Translations under genes and position numbers: made by a program
Shown here: piece after piece, positions 14,515 to 26,166 of the stretch
Position numbering within the stretch: position 1 is the first letter of the stretch
Layout: each line of letters starts with the position of its first letter
Notes under the pieces: model-generated
What the model was told of the DNA's origin: nothing
The model's input: only the letters and a program-made list of their open reading frames with translations
Databases searched by the model: none
Origin: Sipunculus nudus
Lineage: Eukaryota; Annelida; Sipuncula; Golfingiida; Sipunculidae
DNA length: 64,000 bases
NCBI GenBank assembly: GCA_026874595.1
Contig: CM049307.1
Location: 93,412,330-93,476,329 of the forward strand
Direction: 5' to 3'

Positions 14515-17500
14515 GTCCCTGTGTCTGTATGTAATACTCAGACTCAATTGATCAAACGGTCAGTATTTTGTAAGTATAATTACTTTCTGTCTCTCTATGT
14601 ATATGTCTGTCTGTAAGTAATTTTCATTTTCAGGAGGTCAAATACTTGGTCAGTATTATTACTGTCTGGCTGTTTGTAAGTAATTCTCAGACTCAAGTTG
14701 TCGAACACTTGGTAAGTTTTATAACTATTTCTCTGTGTGTCTGCCTCTGTGTAAATAATACTCAGACTCAGGTGGTCAAAAACTTGGTCATTATTATTAG
14801 TGTCTGTCTTTTTTTAGACTGTCTATAAGTAACACATATAGTAAAGTGGTCCGGTACATGGTACGTTTTATTACTGTTTGTATGTCTGTCTGTTTGTAAT
14901 ACTCAGACGAATGTGGTCTAGTACTTTGTAAAATTTATTAATGTCAGTTTGTCTCTAAGTAATACTTAAACTCAAGTTGTCAAGTAGTTGCTTAGTATAA
15001 TTACTGTCTCTATGTCTGTCTCTGTGTCTGTTTGTATGCCAATCTGTAAGTAATACTCAAACTCAACTGGTCGAGGACGTGGTAAGTATTATAACTGTAT
15101 GTCTGTTTGTTTCGATGTCTGTCAGTCTGAGTGTAGTGCTTCGACTCAAGGTGGTCAAATACTTGATCAGTATTATAACAATCTGTGGGTCAATTTGTAT
15201 ACCCGTCTGTTAGTTATAATCAGTGTCTGTTTGTTTGTTATCTCTTTGTAAGTTATACAAAGACTTACCTGGTCGACCCCTTGGTAAGTATTACTACCGT
15301 CTGTCTTTCTCTCTGTAAGTAATACTCCGACTCAAGTGTTCGAGTACTTATTAAGTATTATTACTCTCTGTTTGTCTGTAAGTAATACTCATACTCAAGT
15401 GGTGAGTACTTGTTATTGTCTGTCTGTCTGCCTGCCTGTCTGTCTGAAAGTAATACTCACACTCAAGTGGATGAGAACATCTTAGCTATTGTAACTCTGT
15501 GTGTGTGTGTTTATATGTCTTTCTGTAAGTAATAGTCAGATTAAATTCGTCGAATACTTGGTAAGTATTATTACTTACTGTCCGCCTGTAGAAATACTCC
15601 GAATCAAGTTTTCGAGTACTTGGTATATATTTTACTGTCTGTTTTTCTGTCTATTAATAAGCAATACTCAGACTCAAGTGGTCGAGAACTTTGTAAGTAT
15701 TAATACCGTCTATATGTCTGTAAGTAATACTCAGACTCAATTGTTCAAGCGGTCAGTATTTTGTAAGTATAATTATTGTCTGTCTGTATATTTGTATGTC
15801 TGCCTGTAAGTAATATTGATTTTTAGGTGGTCAAATACTTGGTCAGTATTATTATTGTCTGGTTGTTTGTAACTAATTCTCAGACACAAGTGGTCGAGAA
15901 CTTGGCAACTATTATTAGTGCCAAGTACGTGGTTGTGTACTTAGTCAGTATTATTACTGCCTGTCTGCCTGCTTGTGTGTCTCTCAGTTTGTTGGAAGTA
16001 TTAAGACTAGAGTGGTCGTGTACTTGGTAAGTTTATTTACCGTCAGTCTGGCTGTTAGTTATACGCTGACTCAGGTTGTCAAATACTTCTTATTGTTATC
16101 ACTGTCTTTCTCCTTGAAAGAAATAGTCAGTCTCACGTGGTCGAATTATTGCTAAGGATTATTACTGTCTGTTTTAGGTTATACTCAGACTCAAGTGGTT
16201 GAGTACTTTGTAAGTATTAATACCGTCCCTGTGTCTGTAAGTAATACTCAGACTCAATTGCTCAAACGGTCAGTATTTTGTAAGTATAATAACTGTCTGT
16301 CTCTCCATTTATATGTCTGTCTGTAAGTAATTTTCATTTTCAGGTGGTCAAATACTTGGTCAGTATTATTACTGTCTGGCTGTTTGTAAGTAATTCTCAG
16401 ACTCAAGTTGTCGAAGACTTGGTAAGTTTTATAACTGTTTCTCTGTGTATCTGCCTCTGTGTAAATAATACTCAAACTCAGGTGGTCAAATACTTGGTCA
16501 TTATTATTAGTGTCTGTCTGTTTTTTTAGACTGTCTATAAGTAACACATATAGAAAGTGGTCCGGTACATGGTACGTATTATTCCTGTTTGTATGTCTGT
16601 CTGTTTGTAATACTCAGACGAATGTGGTCTAGTACTTTGTAAAATTTATTAATGTAAATTTGTCTCTAAGTAATACTTAGACTCAAGTAGTCAAGAAGTT
16701 GCTTAGTATAATTACTGTCTCTATGTCTGTCTCTGTGTCTGTTTGTATGCCAATCTGTAAGTAATACTCAAACTCAACTGGTCGAGGACGTGGTAAGTAT
16801 TATAACTGTATGTCTGTTTGTTTCGATGTCTGTCAGTCTGAGTGTAGTGCTTCGACTCAAGGTGGTCAAATACTTGATCAGTATTATAACTATCTGTGGG
16901 TCAATTTGTATACCCGTCTGTTAGTTATACTCAGACTCGGGTGGTCAAATACTTGGTCAGTAATTTTGCTGTCTCTCTGCCTGTCTGACTGTGAGTAATA
17001 CTCACACTCAGGTGGCAAATAATATTTTAAGTATTATAACTGTCTGTCTGTTTGTTATCTCTTTGTAAGTTATACAAAGACTTACCTGGTCGACCCCTTG
17101 GTAAGTATTACTACCGTCTGTCTTTCTCTCTGTAAGTAATACTCCGACTCAAGTGTTCGAGTACTTATTAAGTATTAATACTCTCTGTTTGTCTGTAAGT
17201 AATACTCATACTCAAGTGGTGAGTACTTGTTATTGTCTGTCTGTCTGTCTGCCTGTCTGTCTGGAAGTAATACTCACACTCAAGTGGATGAGAACATCTT
17301 AGCTATTGTAACTCTGTATGTGTGTGTTTATATGTCTTTCTGTAAGTAATAGTCAGATTAAAGTCGTCGAATACTTGGTAAGTATTATTACTTACTGTCC
17401 GCCTGTAGAAATACTCCGAATCAAGTTTTCGAGTACTTGGTATATATTTTACTGTCTGTTTTTTCTGTCTATTAGTAAGCAATACTCAGACTCAAGTGGT

Positions 17501-18400
17501 CGAGAACTTTGTAAGTATTAATACCGTCTATATGTCTGTAAGTAATACTCAGACACAATTGTTCAAGCGATCAGTATTTTGTAAGTATAATTACTGTCTG
17601 TCTGTCTATTTGTATGTCTGCCTGTAAGTAATATTGATTTTTAAGTGGTCAAACACTTGGTCAGTATTATTATTGTCTGGCTGTTTGTAAGTAATTCTCA
17701 GACACAAGTGGTCGAGAACTTGGCAACTATTATTAGTGCCAAGTACGTGGTTGTGTACTTAGTCAGTATTATTACTGCCTGTCTACCTGCTTGTATGTCT
17801 CTCAGTTTGTTGGAAGTATTAAGGCTCAAGTGGTCGTGTACTTGGTAAGTATAATTACCGTCAGTCTGGCTGTTAGTAATACGCTGACTCAGGTTGTCAA
17901 TTACGTCTTAGTATTATCACTGTCTTTCTCCTTGAAAGAAATAGTCATTCTCGCGTGGTCGAATTATTGCTAAGGATCATTACTGTCTGTTTTAGGTTAT
18001 ACTCAGACTTAAGTGGTTGAGTATTTTGTAAGTATTAATACCGTCCCTGTGTCTCTAAGTAATACTCAGACTCAATTGGTCAAGCGGTCAGTATTCTGTA
18101 AGTATAATTACTGTCTGTCTCTCTATTTATATGTCTGTCTGTAAGTAATTTTCATTTTCAAGTGGTCAAATACTTAGTCAGTATTAATACTGTCTGGCTG
18201 TTTGTAAGTAATTCTCAGACTCAAGTTGTCCAACACTTGGTAAGTTTTATAACTGTTTCTCTGTGTGTCTGCCTCTGTGTAAATAATACTCAGACTCAGG
18301 TGGTCAAATACTTGGTCATTATTATTAGTGTCTGTCTGTTTTTTAGACTGTCTATAAGTAACACATATAGTAAAGTGGTCCAGTAGATGGTACGTATTAT
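14515..18400. repeat. Diverged 1.8-kb units outside the 7.26-kb block
   Basis: A B-like unit starts at 14,515 and is only 1,710 bp long. Near 15,222 it lacks about 105 bp that lie at roughly 705-815 in unit A, so TTATAATCAG runs straight into TGTCTGTTTG. The next units start at 16,225 and 18,043. They follow the same 26-monomer order but carry many private substitutions and small indels. They are older relatives that have not been homogenised with the A-B-C-D block. Confidence 0.88.
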
Positions 18401-20862
18401 TACTGTTTGTATGTCTGTCTGTTTGTAATACTCAGACGAATGTGGTCTAGTACTTTGTAAAATTTATTAATGTAAATTTGTCTCTAGGTAATACTTAGAC
18501 TCAAGTAGTCAAGTAGTTGCTTAGCATAATTACTGTCTCTATGTCTGTCTCTGTGTCTGTTTGTATGCCAATCTGTAAGTAATACTCAAACTCAACTGGT
18601 CGAGGACGTGGTAAGTATTGTAACTGTATGTCTGTTTGTTTCGATGTCTGTCAGTCTGAATGTAGTGCTTCGACTTAAGGTGGTCAAATACTTGGGCAGT
18701 ATTATTACTTTCTCTGGGTCAGTTTGTATACCTGTCTGTTAGTTAAACTCAGACTCGGGTGGTCAAATACTTGGTCAGTAATATTGCTGTCTCTCTACCT
18801 GTCTCACTGTGATTTATACTCACACTCAGGTGGCCAATAGTTTTTAAGTATTATAACTGTCTGTCTGTTTGTATGTCTCTCAGTTTGTATGAAGTACTCA
18901 GGCTCAAGTGGTCGTGTACTTTGTAAGTATAATAACCAGCTGTCTCGATGTTAGTAATACGTAGACTCAGGTTGTTAAATACTTCTTTGTAGTATTATTG
19001 TCTTTCTGTTTGAAAGTAATATTCAGACACAATTGGTCCAATGATTGCTTAGAATTTCATAATGTCTGTTGTAGGTTATACTCAGCCTCAAGTGGTTGAG
19101 TCCTTTGTAAGTATTAATACCGTCTATATGTCTGTAAGTATTTTGTATGCCAATCTGTAAGTAATACTCAAACTCAACTGGTCGAGGACGTGGTAAGTGT
19201 TATAACTCTCTGTCTGTTTGTTTCGATGTCTGTCAGTCTGAATGTAGCGCTTAGACTCAAGGTGGTCAAATACTTGGGCAGTATTATAACTTTTTGTGGA
19301 ATATTTTTTTATATCTGTCTGAGAGTAATACTCAGAATGGGATGATCAAATACTTGTTCAGTAATATTGCTATCACTCTACCTGTCTGTCTGTGAGTAAT
19401 ACTCACACTCAGGTGGCAAATATTTTTTAAGTAGTATAACTGTCTGTCTGTTTGTATGTCTCTCTTGTAAGTTTTTCTCAGACTCACCTTGCCAACTACT
19501 TGGTAAATATTACTACCGTCTGATTTCACTCTCTAAGTAATACACCGACTCAAGTGTTCGAGTATTTATTAAGTATTATTACTGTCATTTTGTCTTTAAG
19601 TAATACTCATACTCAAGAGGTAGAAAATTTGGAAAGTGTTATTATTGTCTGTCTATTTGTCTGCCTGTCTGTCTTGAAGTAATACACACCCATATGGATG
19701 AGTACATCTTAATAATTTTAACTGTCTGTCTGTCTGTTTGTATGTCTATCTGCAAGTAATATTTAGATTAAAGTCGTCGAGTACTTGGTAAGCAATATTA
19801 CTGTCTGCCTGCCTGTAAGAAATACTCAGTAACAAGTGGTCGAGTACATGATATATATTTTATTGTCTGTTTGTCTGTCTATTTGTATGCAATACCCAGA
19901 CTCAATTGGTCGAGAACTTGGCAAGTATTATTAGTGCCAATGTCTGTCTGTAAGTAATATTCATTTCCAGGTGATCAAATACTTGGTCAGTAATATTACA
20001 GTCTATCTGCTTGTAAGTAATTCTCAGACTCAAGTTGTCGAACACTTGGTAAGTATTTTAACTCTTTCTCTGTGTGTCTGTGTTTGGGTAAAAAATAAAT
20101 AGACTCAGGTGGTCAAATACTTGGTCATTATTATTACTGTTTGTCTGTCTGTCTGTAAGCAATTTTCCGACTCATGTGTTCGAGTACTTATTAAATATTA
20201 ATACTTTCTGTTTGTCTGTAAGTAAAACTCATACTCAAGTGGTCGAGTACTTCGTAAGTGTTATTATTGTATGTCTGTCTGTCTGTCTGTATGTATGTCT
20301 GTCTGTCTGCTTGTCTGTCTTGAAGTAATACTTACACTCAAGTGGATGAGTAAATCTTCAATAATATAACTCTCTGTCTGTCTGTTTGTATGTCTCTCAG
20401 TTTGTAGGAAGTACTCATGCTCAAGTGGTCGTGTACTTGGTAAGTATAATAACCATCTGTCTCGTTGTTAGAAATACGCTGACTCAGGTTGTCAAATACC
20501 TCTTAGTAGTAACATTTTTCAGGTTTTCAGGGGCCTGGACAGCTGAGCGGTAAAAGGCTTGGCCTACTCCGCTGGCGACCAGGGTTCGATCCCCGGTGTT
20601 CCTATGAGAGTGGGTTGTAGTTGCCGTCCAAGGTCGGTGGTTTTCTCCGGGTCCTCCGGTTTCCTCCACCCTTACCGACTACTAAGCGCCAACATCCGAG
20701 CCATGGAGAGTGCCTCGTATTAGTTGTATTAGCTAGTAGTACAATCCATGTGAATTAAATAAAGTTTACAATGAATAATTGCCTGTCTGTCTGTAAGTTA
20801 TACTCAGACTCAGCTGGTCAAATACTTGGTCAGTATTATAACTGTCAGGTTGTCTGTAATAG
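18401..20862. repeat. Degraded edge of the satellite array
   Basis: Monomers are still recognisable (GTAAGTAATACTCA, GGTCAAATACTTGG, CTGTCTGTCTG), but the 1.81-kb order breaks up. Segments are shuffled, for example a repeat of the TATGCCAATCTGTAAG segment near 19,147, and substitutions accumulate. A SINE lies at 20,530-20,775. The last monomer-like sequence (TAAGTTATACTCAGACTCAG) ends near 20,862. Decay toward the flank is expected where unequal exchange no longer homogenises copies. Confidence 0.88.
20530..20775 (+). mobile_element. tRNA-derived SINE inside the satellite edge
   Basis: The first ~73 bases look like a tRNA. They contain an A-box-like CAGCTGAGCGGT, and an exact B box, GGTTCGATCCCC, about 35 bases further on. 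Together these form an internal RNA polymerase III promoter. The body contains a CTCCGGTTTCCTCC stretch (about 20,650-20,670) of a kind I recall from other marine invertebrate SINEs, and it ends in GAATTAAATAAAGTTTAC. Satellite sequence lies on both sides (up to about 20,515, and again from about 20,785), so the element inserted into the array. I cannot define the target-site duplication or name the family. Confidence 0.8.
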
Positions 20863-21889
20863 TCCTGGGGGCTTATCCTGGAATTTTAAGTTTTGCTGCA
20901 GCCCCCCCCCCCCCCGACCGTCAATATGGGTTTGATGGCATTTTCTATGACAGTAATTCATACATATTATATTTCAAAATATTATCCCTCTGGAAAAGTA
21001 TCCAAAGTGCAAAATTTCTCCAATTGTACTCGGTTCAGATATTTCTATAACATATAATGGGTCAATGTCCAGGGTTTACACTTGGAAAATGTAATTTGGA
21101 GAAATGTAACTGTTAAATATAATCAGATGTACCACTATATCAAATTTTGATGTGCTTAAGCAATAACAATTAATTTCAACTGTATTTTATTATTTGACCT
21201 TCAAATTTTTAATTAAATAGTTAAAATGTAAAAAACATATAATTATAAAAACTAACTTTATTGTCGGTATAAACATGCAAAAAAAGGTTCCAGTCATCAA
21301 TCCAATATGCCAAATCGAATAATATTGCTATTTCTGTATTCTGCTCATTTTAAGCCTTAAAGTTATCAATACTAGGCTACTTAATATAATTAAATATATG
21401 AATCTTTGTTTATAATTAGGGTTTTAATTTGCTTTTGCGACCGAGTTAAAATTTGATGTATATATTCCATTTAATCGGCATGGGGTCAAATTTTCTTTAA
21501 TTCGACTGAAATTTAGAAATCTAGTGTTCTCAGTTTTTATATGTATTTTAAACATGTCACAAGTAACCCATGGGTCAAGACGCTCAGTTAAATGATAATT
21601 TGGTATTGGATATAGTTTGATACTAGATGAATTAATGTTTTTGCTACTTGTCGTCCTAAGGAAACTGTGCAGAAGCCTGTAAGTTATCCAGGTGAGATCA
21701 CAGTGACATAATTACCTATGTTGCGGTAGATAAAGAGTAGGGGTCACTAGGTACAAAATATCAAGTTTTAGCACCAATGATAATGATACTAGTCATGACT
21801 GAACATTTGCTACTGGTTTTAATAGTAAAAATTAAATTTTTAGCTAAAACTCATAACAGCTTGCAGAAAATAGGTCACATTGACCTTAT
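20863..21889. other. AT-rich intergenic DNA, no gene seen
   Basis: This stretch begins with a C homopolymer near 20,901-20,915 and continues as AT-rich sequence without a long open frame, a recognisable domain or a tRNA-like box. No inverted or direct repeat stands out by eye. Confidence 0.6.
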
Positions 21890-23140
21890 TTAAGGTTTCC
21901 AAGGAGACATTTTGTTGGAGAGGAAGGCTGTGCAGGCTCATGATTATAGGAATTGCAGTTTCAATTTGGGCCCTGCTAACGGCCAGACGGCTGACGGAAG
22001 GAAAACGGACAAAGATCCATGGCTATAACTCGGACGACTTTCAGTGAGCTTGTAAAAATTGCGTACTTAATTTTTAAAATACAGGTGGCGCCACCAGTTT
22101 GCATGAAATGATAAAACCTGTCATGATCAATAAGCATACCAAGTTCAAGACACTAAAGGAAACTACCGCTGAGGAATTGCTGTCATTTGACGTTCTCAGA
22201 AATAGAGACGAGGAACCTTGAACAATGGGCAACATGACGCCCAGGGTGCTCAGAATCATGCATTGTGCCAATAGACTAGTTTTAGGTTAGAGTGACCTTA
22301 TTCTACATCCAGCTGCTACCATTTGTTCTCATTCAGATTTTAATCATTCTGGGGGATAGTTATCAGCCCCATAGCTCGAAGGATATGGATAACCAAGTTC
22401 TAATTTCAAGTTTCCAACTTGTTTTTTCATAGACTTCCATGAATGTCAAGCTAGAAAATGTTAGGTCTTAGAAATAGAGAAAATGAGAAAAACATTAAAA
22501 AAAATACAGGTGGTAACAGCAGTCTGCAGGAACTGACGAAACACCCCATGATCATTATGCATGCAAAGAATCATCGTAATCAATATATTAGTTATTCAGA
22601 TACTGGAGATTTTGTATCAATTTTTTAATTATTCTCTGGGGTATATAGGAGCTCCATAGCTCCAATGACATAGGTAACCGAGACCTAATTTCAGGTTCTC
22701 TACGAGATTTTCCATGGGTTTTCTTGGTTTTCATGTTAGAAGATTGTACATCTTACAGATACGATTTGTGCCCTGTTGAGAAAAAATGCGTAAAATTTCG
22801 AAAACATACAGGTTGTGCGACCAATCTGGAGGAACTGATCAAACTCTCCATCATTAATATGAAAGCAAAGAATCATGGCCATCAATGCATTAGTAATTCA
22901 AATACTGGAGCTTTTTGTATTGAACTTTTATTCCTTAGGTAATTACGAGCCAAATAAATCTAAAGATATAGCTAACAGAGAGTTAATTTAAGGTTTTCAG
23001 AGACATTTTTTACGGACCTCCGTTAATTTCAAGTTAGAAGATTCTTGGTCCAACAGTTACGATATTTGTCCTGTTAACGGTCGTTCGGACAAGAAGTGAT
23101 CGCTAAAGCTCCGATGACTCTCAGTCAGCTGAGCTTAAAT
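21890..23140. repeat. Diverged tandem repeat, period about 280-300 bp
   Basis: Blocks recur in order. One is a GGTGG/GGTTG...CAGTCTGCAGGAACTGA-like block (22,083, 22,508 and 22,810). One is a CCATAGCTC...GATATGG block (22,370, 22,650 and, degenerate, 22,955). One is a TTTCAGGTTTTC...GACATTTT block. Copies near 21,970 and 23,065 also share CCTG(C/T)TAACGG followed by GACGACTTTCAGT-like sequence. Divergence between copies is high. The GGACGAC...CAGTGAGCTT motif resembles a dispersed repeat I associate with bivalves, but I could not compare it. No protein is supported. Confidence 0.6.
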
Positions 23141-23479
23141 GAAAAAAAATAATAAAGTTTTACAAAGGTTCAAAGTCTGAATGGCATTTGCAAAAAAATC
23201 TATACAGATTGAAGTTATTGATATGAATCAATGATAGTTTCGAATAAAGTAATATGTTGCATCCAATATCTGCTTTGTATCCATTAACTTGTAGCAATTG
23301 GAAATATAACTAATGACGTATTTATGTTATATTAATTAAAAGGTTTTGTGACGTTTTGTGACCAAGGCATTACGTAAGGAAGCTTACAAACGTGTCCCTA
23401 ATATGTGGTGGCGCCTCAAATAACAGCTTCAATAATCTGCCACCAAGGTTTTTTGTCGTTTTTTTTTCAGGGGAATTTT

Positions 23480-24117
23480 CCGAACAGATTGTATTGTCTT
23501 CGTCCTGGTATTAGGAACCAGTCAGACTGTTCTGTGTTGGTCCTGGTATAAGGATTCAGTAAGATAGCTTTGGATTAGTCATAGTATGAGGATAGAGTAA
23601 GATTGTTTTGTCTTGGACATGGTATATGATTCGCTCAGATAATTTTGTCTTGGTCATGGTATGTGGACCCAGCAAGATTTGATTGTCTTGGTCATAGTAT
23701 AAGTGTCAAGAAACAAATCGTTTTGTCTTGGACATGATATGTGGATCCGGTAAAATTGTTTTGTCTTGGCTCAAGGCATATGGATCCATTAAAATTGTTT
23801 TGTCTTGGTCAAAGTATAAGGATCCAGTGGGATTTTTTTTGTCATGTTCATGGTATAAAATCCATTAAGATTGTTTTGTCTTGGTTTGAGTATCCAGTAA
23901 AACTGATGTCTTGGTCGTGGTATTAGGATCCAGCGAGATCTACAGTCTCCCGAGAGACGGTTTTGTCTTGGTCACGGTTATGGGAATAGAGTGAGAATGA
24001 TTTTTCTAGGTGATAGTTCGAGGATTCAGTCATATTGTTTTGTCTTGATGATTGTATGAGGCTTCACTCCAATTTATCTTTATTGGTGATTGTATGAGAA
24101 TCAATTAAGATTACATT
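23480..24117. repeat. Minisatellite, ~40-bp GTTTTGTCTTGGTCATGGTAT motif
   Basis: The core TTTTGTCTTGGTC followed by ATGGTATGTGGATCCAGTAA recurs about every 40 bases, roughly 14-15 times, with substitutions between copies (for example 23,602, 23,641, 23,760 and 23,798). A shorter version lies in block B at 38,121-38,606, where the first part has been lost with a 320-bp deletion. The repeat is not coding. Confidence 0.85.
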
Positions 24118-24414
24118 GTCTATGTGAAGGTTTGCGCTTTAATTTGTGCCATCTCAGTTACAAAATCAGATCACAATCGCTCTAGAGCTTTTCCGCAGTA
24201 AGAAGCACGGGATTATTCAGTCATAACCTCCAGGGGGGGGGGGTTTATTTGATTTAAATGATGCAATTCCGATGTAAATCATTTGATGAGAAAATATTAA
24301 TTTAAATTAAAATTCTTTTGAAGAATATCAGATAATGCATTGATTACTGGTAACAGGAAATCTTATTCCTAGAGCAACTACTCAGAAACAATAATTCCAT
24401 CCATAAGTATGTTG

Positions 24415-24418
<4 letters not shown>

Positions 24419-24456
<38 letters not shown>
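24419..24456. repeat. (AT)n microsatellite
   Basis: About 19 AT units. The counterparts in tandem copies 2 and 3 have about 14, making this one of the few differences between the copies. Confidence 0.95.
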
Positions 24457-24464
<8 letters not shown>

Positions 24465-25447
24465 ATATAACGTACTAGTCTATAAACTACATGAGATATT
24501 CTATAGCATAGGAATGTTAAAATTGTAATAAAACAAGGAGAAATAAGGAGAGGTTAGTTCTAAATATATACCATTTCGATTTGTCTTCTCTTTTATCTAC
24601 GTTTTGTTCAAGACTTCCAGTTGTGTTTTCTTTATGCTTAAGTATTGACAAAAATACAATTAATTATCAATTCAGTGTTGCGAACCATGCATTTATTCGT
24701 GGATATATTAAGAATATTGTATTTTGTACGGTATATATACTAATTTGAGGGAATGCAACAGTACCTACTGCATTTTCATAAATACTTGTATATTATTATT
24801 ACTTATACATCTTTCTAATCAATACATTTACATATAAGCACGGCCGTCTTAACATCTTTGCGGGCGCCTCTACTAAGCAATATCCAAATCCCTCCTCCCC
24901 CCCCCCCCCCAGCTAGGAACTCGGAGGTTGTCTACACAGCTCATATCTTTCCACCATCGTTACATCCTATCAAACTTCCCATTTAATTTTAAAACCCTAA
25001 TGTAACAGTCGAGACTGAGTAAAATTTAAAGATAAGTGACCGATATAAAATAACTCAGATCTTTCAATAATGTGAAAAAAAAAACTTTCATGATTCCACA
25101 CACAATTGTTACTAAATCAGCTCATGTGTTTTTCAAAACGCGAAAAAAAAATGTTTGAAATTCCCATTGAAGTTAGACTTTAGCCACGAGGTCTCAGTGC
25201 CTGCGTTCTTATCAGGCGTCTAGGGCACATGGAGGATAAGTAAATACTGCATGCCAGGCAGCATAAATAGAAAAAATTCGTTGCAGTGATTCACAATGTG
25301 TTAAAAGATTTTTTTGTTATGGGTGAAATTTTGTTCTCCTACTAAAAAAGGCAGTGTAAATGCATATGCATTGGTCTAGCATGCTGGTGCGTTAACACGA
25401 CCCTCCCGCCATCTAGATGAGCAAACAAATAATTACAAGTTGCTTAC

Positions 25448-25631
25448 CAGGAACGGAGAAAACCACGAGGAGTGCCAGGTGAATCATTTTGTCGTTCACT
25501 TCGGAGGTCACGAACCAAGTTTACTCTTCCTCTCCCTTCAGAATGCAAATGGACGGGTTGCGGGAGTAACGCTATTTCTATGGATCTAACTCTACGTAAT
25601 AAAACGTCATCCGTACCAACAGGTATAAACA
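25448..25631 (-). CDS. Candidate internal exon, unknown product (copy 1)
   Basis: On the minus strand a 184-base stretch is open throughout in one frame. It is preceded by a splice-acceptor-like AATTTATTCAG and followed directly by a strong donor-like GTAAGC (exon end CCTG). The encoded ~61 residues are basic and polar, starting FIPVGTDDV and ending TPRGFLRS, with RVRSIEIALLPQP in the middle. I recognise no domain. The frame stops only past the donor, as a real exon would allow. The same structure is kept in four copies. In the block B copy all four base changes I see alter amino acids, which argues against strong purifying selection. It could equally be a non-coding RNA exon or chance. Confidence 0.3.
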
Positions 25632-26166
25632 CTGAATAAATTATCTATCCTTGTAAATGTTTGGTATAGCGTCAACTGGCAAATCAATATACCACCAACG
25701 TTATAAAAAGTTAGCTGAAAACCGCCAGGTATAGGCAATGACTAATTTGCTTCAGTAACTGAAGTCCGCGATTAACATAATATAAACGTCAACTCCTAAC
25801 CAAATGCGAACTATCCTGTTCAGTCAATACTGTAACTATTTTTTAATGCTTATATCAATGTCGATTATGAATACTTAGCAGGCGAGATTTGTAGGGATTC
25901 GTTAAAGTTTGGAATACTGTGATTGGCTTCATGTTCGCGATGTTAACATTTCGTGATTTTCACTTTTTCATTGTTTCGCGAGGGTTCAGTTTTCACGACC
26001 TCAACATAAAATAACGTTCACAGAGTATAAACATCATTTTATGAATAAATTATTCAAAGTAATGTGTGTGGAAGCTCATAAATTTAGAAACCATTGCTCA
26101 TTGTAAGTAAATATTTTGACAGAATTGAAATATTATGATACCTGTCTTAGATTAACGGTAATTTAA

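Larger units (their letters stand above)
1..20862. repeat. Complex satellite array, ~70-bp monomers, open at left window edge
   Basis: The whole stretch is built from one degenerate monomer. It reads roughly GTAAGTAATACTCAGACT, then CAAGTGGTCGAGTACTTG, then GTAAGTATTATTACT, followed by a variable (CTGT)n tract. Between 120 and 1,935 I count 26 monomer cores (for example at 181, 258, 333, 398, 464, 550 and 640), an average near 70 bp. Monomers within a unit differ clearly from one another, while the same monomer in successive 1.81-kb units is nearly identical, which is the mark of a higher-order repeat. Short open frames of 60-102 codons occur on both strands, but they repeat with the satellite and many lack ATG, so I do not call genes. 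The array starts before position 1 and ends near 20,862. Its function is unknown. Confidence 0.97.

Noticed and set aside
1-20000. Dozens of 60-102-codon open frames inside the satellite, on both strands
   Set aside because: They repeat with the satellite period, many start on GTG rather than ATG, and they encode the monomer itself (TQVVEYLVSI-like). The symmetry of the repeat explains the frames on both strands.
1-20862. CRISPR-like array of regular short repeats
   Set aside because: Monomers are degenerate and tandem without unique spacers, and the DNA is eukaryotic.
20880-20920. Proline-rich coding stretch
   Set aside because: Caused by a C homopolymer inside AT-rich non-coding DNA.
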